The translations under genes and the position numbers were made by a program. From contig CM054116.1 of assembly GCA_028673005.1 (NCBI GenBank), positions 132,719,547-132,783,546 of the forward strand: 64,000 nt of DNA. Direction: 5' to 3'. The DNA is from Tanypteryx hageni (taxonomy: Eukaryota; Arthropoda; Insecta; Odonata; Petaluridae). The notes under the pieces are model-generated. The model searched no databases. It was not told the origin of the DNA and was given only the letters and a program-made list of their open reading frames with translations. Below are positions 31,926 to 46,549 of this stretch, piece by piece. Each line of letters starts with the position of its first letter. Position 1 is the first letter of the stretch.

Positions 31926-33132
31926 TGCCCTCCGAGTTTACATAATTCCTACATGGGTGCAGCACTAAACAGACAATGGAAAGTTACACAGCCACTTTAC
32001 CATGCCTTTCCCTAATTACTATTGGTCTTTACAAATGATTTAGTATCTGCTTCATGGACAGGAATCATGAAATTATCCTTCCAAACATCTGGAAATGGCC
32101 ATTCTTAAGTGACTTATTAAAAAATATAGTAAGCGTATAAGTTAAATAGTTAGAGCAGTGCTTCAGCAAGAGAGGAGGCCCAGCGCTCGTATTTACATCA
32201 AGCATACTAAAGGCATTAAGAACACTTATTTGAAGAACACCACAAGAGTGTAGATCAACTGTACGAGAATACTGGTATTGTGGTATTATGTTACTCGGAG
32301 TAGGATATACACTGGAATGATGTTCATCAAAGAGATTAGCAGATTCCTGAAATGAACATAATTCCACAATCTACTTATATTTAGATGGAAAGTAATCTTG
32401 AACAGAACTAATATAAGAGAGATAACAGACTCTTGACAATGACTTTCATTTAGCATGAAGAGATGCAAAAGAATTGCAATCTACACCAGATCTATTTATT
32501 TTAAGCTTCTTTTGAGTTATTTTCTTGTCATATATTAATGAAATTATTTCTTTACTAAACCAGTTGGGAAAGTGGGATGATCCACTCTTGTGTAAAATTT
32601 CAGGAACATACAGATTATTGGTGTTATTTACAATATCATAAAAATAACAAACAGCATCATCTAATTGTAATTCAGTCAATATAAACCAATCTATAGAGAT
32701 AAAGTAATCTATCATTGCGGAATAGATTCCTTTCCTAAAGTTGAAAGTTTCAAAATTAATATCTACATGTGGGGATACACCTACATGAAGTTCACACATA
32801 AGAGGAGGATGACAGGCATTACAAGGCAAAAGTCACATCAACATCCTGCACACTGTTCAATGAGCACTTTGTAATATCTGTTAAACACAAATCCAGAATC
32901 TCGCCATATTGTTTAAGAACTAAGTTTTTTGTACAAAATTCGGATATTGGCAGTGAGGTAAACTTCAGGAAAGAATGTTAACCAATTAATATAAGGCAAA
33001 TTGAATCGGCAAACATAAGCGAATGGGCGTCTGAACACAAATATGCAAGACGCTTTTTTCTACACGACTTTTTTGGTATATGCTTTGGTCAGATTTGGGA
33101 GGAATGTAAACACATCATTAATTAGTTTAAGA

Positions 33133-33575
33133 GACAGACAGACAGACAGACAAACGACTTTATTAGGGCGAAATTGAGACTATGCTGTCCCTTATTACAT
33201 TTAACCCTTTCGTCATATAAGTAATTACAATATTTACAAAATAAGCGAAATTAATTACATACAGATTTCAACAAAATACATATTAATTACGAGTTAATAT
33301 ATTTGTTAGTAGATAACAGAGCATTACCAAAGAATGCTAGTTTTGTGGGTCATAAAAATCTGTGTATCAGTTATGTATTAACACAGAAGAAAATCCCACT
33401 GCGGAAAACACCGCTGAAATACGCATGTCCGTTAATTTAGTCCGCAAACCGCGGACATTCTGGTAGTATGCGGTAATGTTAGTTACGAATTTTTTAAATG
33501 TTTGTCTATCACTATTTTGGGAACAAAGGAGTAATCTCCGCTCTTCATAACATTTTTATGATGATAACAGTTTAT
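33133..33575 (-). mobile_element. LINE 3' tail with (GACA)n end, unit B
   Basis: Duplicate of 7808-8250 with the same tetranucleotide tract. Confidence 0.44.
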
Positions 33576-34550
33576 TGATTTTAGTAGGATTGTCGATGTA
33601 ATTATTTAATTTTGAGGCATGATCTATTCCAGCCGATATTTTAAGCATGTAAACAATTTAAAAAATCGTTTCACTGTATATATGAAAATAGTTTTTAACT
33701 TGAACGAGAATTTCTAAATTTACTAAAAGTTCCTTTAAAAATGAAACCAAAAGGAATTTATGATTTTATAAATAAATTTAAAGTTATTTTGATTTATACA
33801 ATATCAACAAAATAAACATTAAAGAAAGACTCTAGAGTAAAAAATTCTAGATATCGTACAAGGAGACGCTACTCACTGTAACTCACAGATTCGGTTCATC
33901 TTCTACCAGTGGAGAGTGTTGTTCAATATCTATAAGAATACCTTTTCGGAATTTCGAGCCAATGGCTTTAAGTTTAAGAGGAATAATTAATTGAAAAGTG
34001 CAAAAAAATGGACGGATTTTCTGAAATGCTTGTAACTTCGCTATCCCCGGAGTCTCTGTGCTAGAGATAACGCTTAACATAAGTCTCGCGTCCCGTTCTT
34101 TTGGCATTCGAGACTCCCGCTTGCCGAATTTTTTTCTCCTGCAAAATGTCCTCTTTCCTACAGGTTTTTACAACCCAATCTTCAGAAAGTAATTGTACAC
34201 GGCTAATTTTTTTACGCGAGGGAATTACTTTTAATTAATTAATAATTATCGCTTAATTATATCTGGTAATTAAGATTAAGCATATTATTTTTGTAAGCCA
34301 TTAGCAGCATTGTCATTTAAAAACAATAAAAAAATTGTCGGAGTAATTTCAACTTAAAAAGAATAATATTACCTTTATGAATCACTGCGTCACTCATTAA
34401 GGAAACTCCTCCCATAGTGGAGTGTGTTTAACAATAAGGCAATAACACATCAAACAGTCACTTGATTTAAACTCTCATACGAGACCGTTTCATTGTGTCA
34501 AATACTGGAAAAATCTTCGGTACTTGTCCTGTGAGATAATTCCGTTCCTT

Positions 34551-34738
34551 CCTTCATAATTCGCACATTATACAGAGGAACCGAAAAGCTGTCACACATT
34601 CGGTGGAAACCTTTTTCTACTTGGGCCGAGCTCCCAAGGATAGTTTTCGTTGCGAAAATTGAAGTCCCGGGTTTGATTCCGGGGACTATCCTTCCAATTT
34701 GATTTACATGGGAAATCTGAAACCGTTCTCTGAGAGAA
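34551..34738 (+). mobile_element. tRNA-like SINE, plus orientation, unit B
   Basis: Duplicate of 9225-9412. Confidence 0.53.
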
Positions 34739-35586
34739 GGAATGGAAATTCTAATTTTTATCATAGAACGCTGCTTATCTATCGTATTTCTTCGAATTTC
34801 GCGTAAATACTGCCGTTTTTATCACTCATTACGAGAGTGTAGCCATATGAACAACTATTGATGGACTCGGATTCGGTATAGTCTAATAAATACAGGTATT
34901 GTTTCTGTCGAACGAAAATACGCGTGTTCAATTTAATAACCCGTTCGAATGTATTTGTCATATTTTATAACGCTCAATTATGAAATTTGAGAACACAAGG
35001 AGCAACATATCTGCGGTGATTTTAAAGCTATTAGAGCCAATATAAGTAGGTATTAAATAAATGATTAAATGGAAAGCTCGCATCGTTAGTTCTGTTTGGG
35101 TCGTCTTATTATTATGTTATGCAGATACATACTTTTCCTTCCTGTTTGTTGTTGCCAACGAAAACAATCTTCGTAACCCATGAAGTAAACAAGATCTAAT
35201 TGTAAGTAATAACTTTTATTTTCTTTATCGCGCCTACTGAACATATTGATTGAAAGGAAATGGATTATTCAGGACGAAGAAGTGAACTAAAATACGTGTA
35301 GTTTCGTTACGTTTACCTACACTCAGCTTTTGTAAGTCAAAAGACATAAATAATTTACGACGAAGGAATGAGCGTGAGTGTAAAGATTAACGTACTTCAT
35401 CTCAAGTGAGGTATGTATGAGTTAAATAATAATTCAATTTTCGATTGTTCTATCGCAAATTCTGTATTTCTTTGGCATCGCTTCTGATATGTCCTTTAGC
35501 AGTGCTTAGAATTTAAATTTATCTTGTTTTCTAAATTGATTATGTCAAACAATGGAGGCTTATTTCTTGTGTCGTCTCTGTTGGCC

Positions 35587-35600
35587 GTTACCGTGGAAAC
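35587..35600 (+). promoter_or_regulatory. Candidate RFX X-box, gene copy 2
   Basis: The same 14-bp motif as copy 1 at the same distance from the ATG at 35659. Its conservation reflects recent duplication and is not independent support. Confidence 0.42.
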
Positions 35601-35658
35601 CACACGATTCAGAACTAGTTCATTCTTGTTGAAAAAACTAAAGAAGACGGAGCGGAAT

Positions 35659-38600
35659 ATGAGCGGGAGAGGTAATTAACTTGTTTTTCACCAATATTAT
35701 TGAAAATCTGGCATATTTCAGAACTCGGAACGTAGCCTAGCTCAGTTGATTAGTGGAATTTTAATTAAATGCATGGTTACTTGTCGTTGCAATCAACGAT
35801 CGCTATTCTAGCCCTAATTTCATCGGTACATTTTGATTCTCTCGTTATCATGCTAGCAAGGTGCTTTACTTTACGATTTGAAACTGGTTCCGATGGATTT
35901 TTAACTTACGTTAAAGTTTTTCCTTTCTCCATATCCAAATCAACTTGGAATTTTTCTCATTCGTTTCCTAGGATAATTTTGCTTATTTAACCTTAGCTGT
36001 GTCCGTCCGTCTTTCGAAGCATTCGTCCTCGCTACAAAGACTAACTATTAATGCTTACACAACCAGTAAATTACTTATATAATCCTATCTCCTACAACAT
36101 CTTGCTTAGCTTGAAACCATCAAAGTAGGTTTACGAGTTAATACAAACTATAGTTTTAAGAAATTCTTTTCTTTTTGACAATCTTTGAATAGTTCAAAAT
36201 GTAAAAGAAAGAGCAAAGCCGTCGACATACGTTAAATCCGAAATTCTTTTCTCATTTGTGTCGGCAGATTTTTATGATGAGTTAGCGAACGATGTTGCCC
36301 TAGGGCTGGCAATTTTTTTATCCTGCCTGCTCCTGGCGTTCTGGGTATGGGAGGTCATTAGGCGGTACTGCGTCGGGCGGCGAAGAAGATGGAATGTTGA
36401 AGACGGCGTGCCCGACGTGGTGCATGATACCGCCAATTTGCCTGTAAGTATAATACGCGTATACTTGCGATTACATTCTTCTCTTATCTTATAAACCCTT
36501 CTAGTAGGTTATTTTATGCTGTTATTAACAAAAATGTTTCTGCTTTGATCCGCCTTCGGATCCCAAAGTATCATTTATGTATTTATTTATATATATTGAG
36601 AAACTTCGTCAACTTCACTTCATATCTACATAATTACGTCAACTCATCTTGTTGTTTTCTTTTTCAGAATGAAGAGACTCCACGAGGAATTCTCAAAAGA
36701 CCTCAGGACCAGCAGCACGTGAGTGTTAATCACGATGTTCTGATTTTTCTGCATATACGTATTTACTCTGATGCATGAGTGGTGATGGTGCCAGTCATAG
36801 ATGAAAATCTTTTTTTCTTTCAAAGTATTTAATGTATTAAATTATAGCTCACATCCCAAAACTTGTTAAGATTGATAAGATTGTTAGCATGTCAGCTGAT
36901 ACTACCAATAGGTACTAACATTGGTAGGGATTGCAATCCCGGAGGGATATTCTAATCCCGGGGTTACGAGATTGTGATTTTTTCAATCCCGGGATCGAGG
37001 AAAAGTGGTGGGAAATGAAAAACATACTATATTTTTAAACAACAATTTTGTATCATACGCAGACATGAAATCATCATATGCAGTTATTGAAGTAATGTCA
37101 AGTTTACACAAAATTTAAGTAACGTCAATGAAAATAACTTTTTATCAGCAGGTAAAACTATAATCAAACACGTATTTTTGGAGAAAAGGTAATGGAAATT
37201 TAAATAACTAAAGTAGCAATTGTTGCGGTATCTTAAATTAAATTAAATGGATTGCATTTATGTAAATTAAACGGTACTATTAGATTAAGGTTCTCCTCAC
37301 TTAAAAGCTATTCACAAATTTCTGAAATATGCCCTTAAAAAACAAAGTGCATCTAATGTCGGGTCACTCATTCTTGATCTGTATTTATTGCACAGCATCC
37401 CTGCTGATGAAAAAGCCCTTTCTGATTCTATACTAGTAGGAGGAATAGCTAGCAACTGCTGGTAAAGAAACTGCAGATTTTCTCATTTACGTCCATTTTC
37501 ACGGAAATCCTTTTGCTCTGGTGCTATTGATAATGCTAGATCATTTGAATGATAGCATGAGGAATATTTCTGGTGAGTAACTAAACATTGGGCAATGACG
37601 GAATCGAGTTCTTTCTATAACTTCTCTGAATATGATGCACCAGTCTCAAAACGTTCATATGCTGCCGTTCGCTTAGTGTGTAAGTCATCATTTATAAATC
37701 GGCTTCTTGATGCTAATGAAACTTGGTCTTCTTTCTTGTGCAGTGGTTCACATGTTTTACTAATATTACAATAACATGTACTCAGGTTTTCTGTAACAAA
37801 CATTTTTATGTTCGCTAGTGATGGCACAGAAAATATATTATCACGAGCCTGTGACCCGTACTGAAGATACCTCAATACCCCTGATAACTTAGTTCGTCTC
37901 TTCATTATTTGATTTTTCATATTATGTCCTAACTCTGTATTCACATCATTCAGTTTCTTCATCATGATTTCCAACGCTGTCTCACGCGTCAAAAGATTTG
38001 CATCTCTTCGGCAAAGAGCTTCCATAGCAATTTTCGCTGGCTGCAGTGTTGCAAAAATAGAAGAAGCAAGTTCATGTTCACTCTCACTAAATGATATATC
38101 GGAATTCAGATCCATTCATTATGCAGGTTTTAAGCAATATAAAACGTTCGATCATTTCAACTAAACTGTTCCAGCGAGTTCTTATATCCATAACAAGTGA
38201 TTTTTCCTCCCCCTATTGTTCGATTACATATTTCTGAAGGAATCTCTCGTTTTTTGCGAGTGATTTTCTGAAGAGAAGAACAGTTTTCCTTATTTTTTGA
38301 ATCAATAACTCAATGTTTGTTTCTGATAGTTTGTACGCACCTCCGCCTTCAAACGAATCATCTTCGTCTGTTTCATCACTCGAGGAAAAGGATTCATCAC
38401 TTGATTCATGTCCTTCCGATTCCGCGAATTCCATTTCTTCTTGATAATATTCATTCTTCTTTAGGTTTGCCACACCCCAAAGGATATTTTTCATTTTTTT
38501 CGTTGCTCTTATTTTCCAAGAATGATGACATATCATAAACTCAGATAAAAAGCAGTAATTCTCATTGAATTCCAACGACTTATATATTTTATTATACATC

Positions 38601-41600
38601 AAATACAATTTAATAGTTGGCGCCACCTGATAGCAAAAGCAAATATGTCAATCCCGAAATCCCGGGATTTAGGTTTACCTAATCCCGAGATTTCGGGATA
38701 GAAATTTTGGACGGGATCCCGGGACTGCAATCCCTAAACATTGGAGGTGCAAAAAGTACAGGTTCGAAGAATCTTTTCCGGAAATTATCGGACAACTGTA
38801 GTAGAACATTTGTGGCGATCCGTTGCACGGAACACATTTACATTAAAACGGTCTGTGGAAGTTGGTATTGTAAAAATATTCAGATTTGTTCATATGGACA
38901 CGGTACGAGTGGAGACACTGAAATCATTTTGTGATTTTAACGACGAATTTTGTCGCATACGAGCACAAGATTTCTGAGACTTATGCTTACTCTTGAAAGA
39001 ATAAATACTAAAAATGGTTCAACAGCTTATTTTTTTATCAGTTGAAAATGCACCCGTTATTCTTCCGAAATTTCCCGAAGATCCTAAGTCAGCACTTTGG
39101 TTCTAGTTCTTACACAATGTTGATGCCATTTCCAAAATGGAGGGGAAGCCGCATGTGAATTTTTGCGCATGTATAAGAATTTGGAAGAGAAAGAAATCTA
39201 AGTTATTTCCGCCCAAAGTGAAAGAATTGGAGAGGAAAAGTGCTAACGATGGTACAGCCTTCCCTCGTTTTACGAACTTAATTCGTTCCATGAAAACTGT
39301 TCGTCAGGCGAAAACTCGTAAAACAAAGATTATTTTCCCATTGCATCGTCAAACGGTAGTTCGTAAAACGAGGGAAGGTGCATTCATTCATCCATCCATC
39401 AAGATGATCCAATCCAATTAAGTAAAGGACGCAAATTGGATGCACTCGAACAGCTAGAGATAATTATTTGTAAAGACTCGCCCCTCTTAAATAAATACCT
39501 TTTCCACAATCATTCGGCTCTATTTAGCTTACCGAATATTTTTTTAATACTTTGTATGAACATTGTTGTCTTTGGCCCTTTTACCAAGTTTTCGTAACTT
39601 TTTGTAACATTTGGCTAGTATGATGCTTTCGCCTTCGTTTCCCAACCGCTCATTCAATTACCTTAATCACCTGATGATGCTGCGATCGTAGTGAAAACGG
39701 TCGTGTTTAAATTTAAATTTGTGGAAACTACAAAGTCATTTTTTCATTATTACATATTGGAAATTATGTGACTCAGCACTTGGGCAAAAGAAATATTTTA
39801 TGGAACTGTAAAATAATTTTATTTTTCTGAGATTTGAATAAGCTTTGTTACTTTTTGTTTCATTAAATTGTAAATTTTTTTGAGAAACTTAATAAACTTC
39901 ATTTCATGACTACGTATTGGTTTTAAGTCATCCTGATGTTTTGCTCTTCAGGCTGAAGAGCAGGCGCATGACCCCTCCTCTCCTCACTTCAGACGTAGTC
40001 AACCGCCGGGAAAACACGTGAGTGTTACCCTATTTATATGGTTAATCTATATATGTCTGTGTAATAATAAAACAAAAGATACATAATTATATAGTCAACA
40101 ACAAAACATTAGTTCTCCTATCAATAGATTGAAAATATAAATAACAATTATCTGTTGAATTGCATTTATGTTCTTTGTAATGTTTAGATGCTTCTACCAG
40201 CTTCCTTAGTAGACCATTTTTTCCCCAGGTCAGATTTTGCGACGAGGTGACCGCGTCAAATGGCAATGGACACGCAGAATTGGTAAATTTTCATTCAAGT
40301 ATCTTATTGCGCCGCCCCAGCTCGCTGCTCGCAACAATTCCGTAATGACGTTTGGCGGACGTTCTGCCTGCTAACATTCTTGCAGCTTCACATTAGCAAA
40401 GTATCTCAATCAAGTTCGATAAATCAAAATTCATTCTTTACCTTTTTGCGAAAAAATCTTTTTAGGATTAATTTTTAATTATTTTATTACGATGGTGGCC
40501 TGAGTCGCGCGCGGACATTTTGACAGCATGGGAAAATTTTGCCCGTTTAAAAAATAAAATACCATTTGCGAATAGGTTTAGTAAATGTTTGCCAGTAAAT
40601 ATGTAATACTTCTAATAACCAGCCACTTCAGCGAGGGCCAAAACGAGTATAGTGGAGCGAGGGGTTGTCGCGTGTAGCCCATGGAGCGGGTGTAAACGGC
40701 TTGTGCACCATCGGCGCCAAAGTTGGAGAATCTAGTAAAATTTAAAAAACGTGTTAAAATTTGCACCGGCACCGATATTACAATTCTAAGATATTTTGAT
40801 ACGCTAGAGAAAACTGCCCTGCACCACGGTTTTCGGATTTCCCATGTAAATCAAATGGGAAGGATAATAGATCCTGGAATGGAACCCGAGACGTTCAATA
40901 TTCGAAACAAAAACTAACCTCGGGAGCTCGGCTCCGGTAGCGGGAGACTTCCACAAAGTGTCATGAAAAGCGGTCGATTGGTGCAAAAGTTCATAGATAG
41001 GGGTTCAAGAGACGGTCCGGCGTCGGCGGCCGAGGAAGGAGAGACAAGGATGAAGAAGAAGACCTCTCGTTGGAGCCGGACGGGACGGAGGAAAGCGAAA
41101 ATTCGACAAGTGCGTTGGTTTATACACGTTGTAACGCGCCAGGGATGGGGGGCCGTCGGGGGCGGGTAGGGCTGTCGTCGTAGGGGGAGGGAAGGGATGG
41201 AGGTCGGGGACCGATTTCGGGGCTTCTTGGGCCTATGAAAACTCGTGAGGCGATTCCTGGGGGATAGATTTCGTGGGGCAGATCTGTTCGGGAGTGTCGC
41301 TGGGCGTCCAAAGAGGCTGCTGCGAGGTGGGATATTGGCGAAAAAAAATTTTTCGGGGATGGGTGGGCGGGCGGGCGGTGGGTGTGAGATTGATTGATTG
41401 CAAATGTTTTATTGTTTGGGGAAATTCGTTCCATAGTCTGCAAGCGGTAATAATGATTGAACGCTGAAAATTACTGTCTTGTGATGAGGAATAAGGAGTT
41501 TATGCCTCCCTCTGGTATTACGGTTATGTACAGTGTCTAAACTCCTGAATTCCGTGGAAAGATAATGTGGATTGTTATAAGTAAGTAATTGGTATAGTAA

Positions 41601-44600
41601 GGAAAGCAATGGAACCGTCTTCGGGACTTCAAATTTAACCAGTTTAGCTTCACGAGTGAATCAGAAATGTGGTTAGGGAATAGGTATAGTTGAATTTGCT
41701 ATGTAGGCCAGGGGTCGGGAAGCTGAGGCTTCTGAGCCACATGCCTCTCTTTCATGACTTTCGTGCAGCTCCCTACATTAAATCTCTCAATTAACCCATT
41801 ATTCCCAAAAACGTTTTTTTTTTGCATATTTTATGAAATTTTTGTATTACTATACATGAAATTGCCTTCTTTGGTAGGTTTTTCTTTTAAGTACTAAATG
41901 TACAAATTAATTCAATTATTCTTGTTTTGTACACCTTCAAACATGTATATTTATTTAAACTGCGAACTTGCGAAAAAAAGAATTTGCGTCAAAAATCTAT
42001 TAATTTCAAATAGCAAAATTTCAATAAATACAATTTTTCATTCCAGAATAGTTCATATTATAGACCACTTAGCATACACTTTACTTTAGTTTAACTAATT
42101 TTATGATGCCTGTTACATAGCTTTTAATTTTACAAAAAAGGAAATTAACCAATTTTAATTCTAGCACATGTAATTATTTCATATAAAAAACTTAGGGTAG
42201 TGGTTCCCAAACTGTGTGCCGCAGTAGATTTTTATGGGTGCCGCAAAAAAACTTTGTTTAGTACATAAATGAATCAAGGATTTTCATGTGTTGGTGAGTA
42301 ATTGGGCATTGAATTTTTTCTAATACATTGATTAAGTGGTAGAAACAATGAATCGATGTGTCCAAAGATTGTAACACCCGTATCTAAAAATATAAAAAGC
42401 TTGTTACAAGGCTGGTGAGACGCGAAAACCTCTTTACCTTAGAAAGTATGCCGCAACTTAAAAACGCTTGGGAACCACTGATTTAGGGTGTCGAGGAACA
42501 TAGCACTCTTTACAAATAAATATTGTCCTCTTGGAACAATGTTTACAATGGCGAAAGCGTGTTGATCCCTTGGTAATTACTTGGTCTCTGACATCGCGTT
42601 TGATTGAATCCAGTCCGAGCGAAATAGATGCGCGTGGATCTCTCCCAGCGGTCTCTGAGCCATAACGTCGCAAAAGGAACTAAACACATTCCCTACGAAA
42701 ATCTAAAATGGAATATTGTTATTCAATTAACTTCTATAAACATACCACCCTTCTTCGCAGGAAACATAGACTGCCCACCCAATAAAAGAACACCACCACG
42801 TTTTCGTTCAATTAGTTGATCTGTACTGCGCAACATATTGATCATTCACATCAACCGCACACTTATTTAAATAATACTGCTAAAGTTATGAAAGGTACGG
42901 TTGTATTCAATTTCTTGGCTACTGAATAGCGCCTAACGTTTTTTAAGAAAGAAAACAAAGTTTTGAAAATAAAAAAAATTGGCAAAATATGTGATTAGTA
43001 TACCTAAAAGGGAAATCTTATCTGCCCAGTGGCAACATTTGTTGCCACCTTAGTTTGTTGTCCAACTACGGCAGTGAAAAAAAATATTTCTAGATCGTTA
43101 TTTTTTCATGTTAACTCTTACACAATGTAGAATTTACAAATAGAAGGAGAGAGAGAGAGATTATAATAAAACTTTTACGGAAATTATATTCTACTTAGGG
43201 TAGAAAGATGACAAGAGGCCAATAGAAATGGACGAACATAAAGAAACATTTGAAATTTTTGTTTAAACGGTATGGAAACAAAAATAACGCGGGCATTGAA
43301 TATTTATTATAGAATAAATTGAGATTATAAAAATATAACTACATTTTCAGGTCGCTCTAATGAAAAGAAGAATAATTCTAAATTGCTTGGTAACAAATGT
43401 TGCCTCTGGACAGATATGGGTTAAAACTAAAACTAAATTGGCTTCGTTAATAATCTTAATAAAAATTGCGGAAAAATAAAAAGATGGGCCTATTATTAGA
43501 AGAACCGTTTTTTTAACAGTTATAGTCGCAAAACGTGAAACGACGGCAAGACTAATGGGGGATGGGGTGGATGATCGCCCCCGTCATCCCCCGTGGATCA
43601 GCCAATAACTGCTGCTCTTCTTATGTTACGCGTTATTCATTATTTGAAAAAGTGTCTCTTCTCGTGAGAAAGGGTGCCGACGTCTGTCCTAGGCGGCCGC
43701 CTAGATCGCCTGGCCCTATATTCGCCACTGCCCGTCAGCATTATTATATCCGGCTAAAGCACTTCTAATACGGTTTTTTATCTATAATATACTGCCGTGG
43801 TTTCGCCATGCCGTCTGCCCCTCTGTCTGTCTGTCGGTCGGTTTGTTCGCTGTTCTAGAGCCCAAACGCGTACATAAAATCGAATCATATCTCGTATTTG
43901 GGCAATATATCATCTTTTTCAGACCCCTTTTTCAGAAAAGTGATATTGCACAAAAATAAAGGGTAGTTTATTCTTCACGATATTTAGAACATTTTATTTA
44001 CTCAGAAATGGCTGTAGGGAATTTTATTAAAATCTATCCAATTGTAGATCCTGATGTCGCCAATAACACTGCTTAAGCCATATGACTCTTACAATCACTA
44101 TATGGCTTCCAGTGACATTACAATCTACGCTAAGCGACCTTACCTAAGCCCTATGACGCCACGCCTTCGCCGAGAACCACTCAAAATCTTACTACAGCAT
44201 TACGGTTAAACTAAATCGAATGATATCTGACATTAGTTGATGATATCATTCATAAATGACATTCTGAAGACATGAACGATATTTCGCAACAATTAAGGGT
44301 ACTTTATTTTCGATATTTTAAAACAAAATCTTACTATAGCCTTACGGTTAAACTAAATCGAATTGTATCTCATATTAGTGGATAATGTCGTTCATAAAAG
44401 ACATTCTGAAGAGATGAACTATATTGCGCAACAAATAAGTGTACTTTTTTGTAGGATATTTTTAAAGATTTACTCAACAATTGCTACAAGGATTTCGATT
44501 ACATCCACCTTATCGTACAGTCTTGTGTCACAAATAATACTAACGAAGCCATATATCCCAAAAAATACTAAATATCGAACTGTGGCATTAAAATATACGC

Positions 44601-45084
44601 TAAACCATGCTTAACATTGATTTATGAGCGATTTTCTTTTATATGCGTACTCAGTGGACCAAACGTATATGCGTATATGAGAAATTTTGTGCAATGTTTA
44701 TTGCGTCGTTTTTTTTATGAGTTGGCACGAAGGCCTTAAAAGAAAAATCTTCGATGAACGTTAAAAGAAGCTGAATTTCTAAGCTGTAGAATTTAATAAA
44801 CGATCTTTTATATCGAGGGAGATACTCATTTATTTTCTCTCTCTATCTCTGTCTTTCCTGTTCAGGTGGAGGTCCTGAGCGTTTCCCCGGCGGTAGGCGA
44901 AGCTGATGCGGAGGAGGAGGTGGGCGGAGGGGGAGTGGGGGTGGCGGCCATAAACGCCGCCAACTCGAGCGCCGCGGCGAAGGGCGACGCGGGGGAAGGG
45001 GAGGGCGTGGAGGTTTCACAGCCTCCCGCATCGGCGTCCAGCGTTGCGGACTTATTGGAATATCTACTTGATCTGGTAGAATGA
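35659..45084 (+). CDS. Spliced gene, copy 2 (PP1-motif membrane protein)
   Basis: Predicted exons are 35659-35671, 36268-36443, 36668-36718, 39952-40017, 40229-40282, 40990-41109 and 44866-45084. All splice sites seen in copy 1 are kept and no exon has a stop or frameshift. It differs from copy 1 in exon 3 (PRGILKRP with an upstream Thr) and exon 7 (Gly for Lys in the GEGEG stretch). RP directly after GILK is closer to other SILK proteins than KH, so copy 2 may be nearer the ancestral form. The donor of exon 6 is GTGCGTTGGT. An alternative exon 6 frame is open here too, from 41001. Confidence 0.72.
36925..38736 (-). mobile_element. hAT element in intron 3, unit B
   Basis: Same insertion as unit A with AACATTGG on both flanks (36917-36924, 38737-38744) and a less damaged left end (TAGGGATTGCAATCCCGG). 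Transposase remnants are on the minus strand at 38626-37615, with the same TAG. Confidence 0.9.
39255..39380. mobile_element. Short MITE with CAG-type inverted ends, unit B
   Basis: Duplicate of 13935-14060. Confidence 0.63.
40820..40980 (-). mobile_element. tRNA-like SINE upstream of exon 6, unit B
   Basis: Duplicate of 15500-15660. Confidence 0.56.
41110..41384 (+). other. G-rich intron start with G-quadruplex-like tract, unit B
   Basis: Duplicate of 15790-16064. The GGG-rich tract is at 41355-41384. Confidence 0.53.
41385..41610 (-). pseudogene. LINE C-terminal fragment, minus strand, unit B
   Basis: Duplicate of 16065-16290. Confidence 0.48.
42198..42480. mobile_element. hAT MITE with 8-bp TSD, unit B
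   Basis: Duplicate of 16877-17159 with the same flanks. Confidence 0.8.
43011..43424. mobile_element. Possible piggyBac-like MITE, unit B
   Basis: Duplicate of 17690-18104 with the same TTAA at the right. Confidence 0.44.
43670..43730 (-). mobile_element. hAT terminus fragment with complete CAG tip, unit B
   Basis: On the minus strand it starts CAGTGGCGAATATAGGGCCA and continues into the CTAGGCGGCCGCCTAGG palindrome. It is similar in layout to the left end of the 3028 hAT. The opposite end is not identified. Confidence 0.5.
44184..44468 (+). repeat. Tandem 142-bp repeat in intron 6, unit B
   Basis: Duplicate of 18876-19160, with a single change in the first unit (ATAAATGACATTC). Confidence 0.7.
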
Positions 45085-45271
45085 GCCTACCATCTGGTAA
45101 GCGAATATTCTATCTAATGGTATATTAGAATTTCTGGCGATATCAATGAAAATTTGATAGATTTTCTAGTAATTTTTAAAAGTTGCCCTTTTTCTACGCA
45201 CCATAAAAAATTATATACAGATTTTCGTATATTTTTAAGCAATACAACTTTAAAATCAAATAACCTGTAGT

Positions 45272-45605
45272 CAGGCCACCAGTGAGACTCAGAGAGGTCC
45301 GAGTCACATCCAGATTTTTAGGCCCCTCGCCGTAATAAATATAAAAATGTTAGGCATTATGTAGCCCACTTTGGTGGTCGAAGTTCGCTGAAAGGTTACA
45401 GAGGATCGATTAAAAATCAAGTTGTAAGTTACGTTCGATGTCACTTCATCTTTTCTGAATGGAAGAAGAACAATGGCCCTCTTTTCGACAAGCCCCCCAG
45501 ATAGTGCCTGTGCATAATTCCATCTCTGAAAAACTGCCAAAATTTGAGGGCCCCTTAAGCTTGAGGCCAAATGCCCCCCCCCCCCCCACATTTTCATAGG
45601 GCCTG
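45272..45605. mobile_element. hAT-like MITE downstream of the gene, unit B
   Basis: Duplicate of 19964-20297 with the same flanks. AATAAA is at 45334-45339. Confidence 0.69.
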
Positions 45606-46285
45606 CCTATAGTTATTTTGCACCAGATAACCTTCCACGACCGATATAGCTTATGTAATGTCGGCCATAAGAAATTTAGTTTAAATCACGTCAGTGTTTT
45701 TTATAACATTCCATTTTATATAAATACCAAATTAAGGTAATTAACAAATTGTTATAATATCAATTGTGAAATTTTTGTATAACATAAATTACTCATGGAA
45801 AAATAGCTAAGTGAAGCTCTATTCTACTTACGTACATACATACTTAAGATATATATCAGTAATATAATTTTTGTATTGTTGTATTACGCTGTATCACATT
45901 GACAGTGTGTAATTACTCCAACCTACAGAAATGTAGACTTGTTTGGTAAAACGATCCTCAGATCAATTTATGGCCTGCATAGAACCTGAACAACATGTAT
46001 ATGAAGATATAGATTTCATTTTATAATAATGTCATGATAGTAAGACATTAATTTTTATAATCTAAATAAACTATTATGAAACAATGTCATTTTTTTAGAT
46101 TTTAAACATTTCATAATTTACATTTAGCATTATCGGTTATAATAATAATAATAATTTTAATAACACTGTAGGTCTCAAATAGGCATGGAGCAGGTACATA
46201 ACAGCAATAGTACATTGCTACAGAATAAATCAGTTCATGAACTTAGAAATTCATGAACACTATAAAAATTATTATTTAACAATCA

Positions 46286-46500
46286 ACATTTGAATCTTTT
46301 CTAATGATAGGAATACTTGAATAACATTTAACATTACAAGGTAACTTGTTATAAGCCACTGAGGTGGCATTGTTGATAGCCTATAATCCTTGATATGAAC
46401 ATCATCTTTGTGTCCTGTATTATAATTGTAAAGCTTCTGATTAGATTGGAACAGTGAAGAGTTTTGTTTTACAAATATACAACAATTTAAAAAATACATA

Positions 46501-46505
<5 letters not shown>
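46286..46505. other. 220-bp segment kept in unit B, lost in unit A
   Basis: It lies between AACAATCA and the (AT)n tract. Unit A has the LINE at this exact position. No gene is recognised in it. Confidence 0.75.

Positions 46506-46542
<37 letters not shown>
46506..46542. repeat. (AT)n microsatellite, unit B
   Basis: A shorter tract than in unit A, without a LINE next to it. Confidence 0.85.

Positions 46543-46549
<7 letters not shown>

Larger units (their letters stand above)
29511..33015 (-). pseudogene. Minus-strand LINE interrupted by Tigger, unit B
   Basis: Duplicate of the unit A LINE. Linker and RT start lie at 32829-32065 and the RT C-terminal piece at 29910-29719. It is dead by the same lesions. 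Confidence 0.74.
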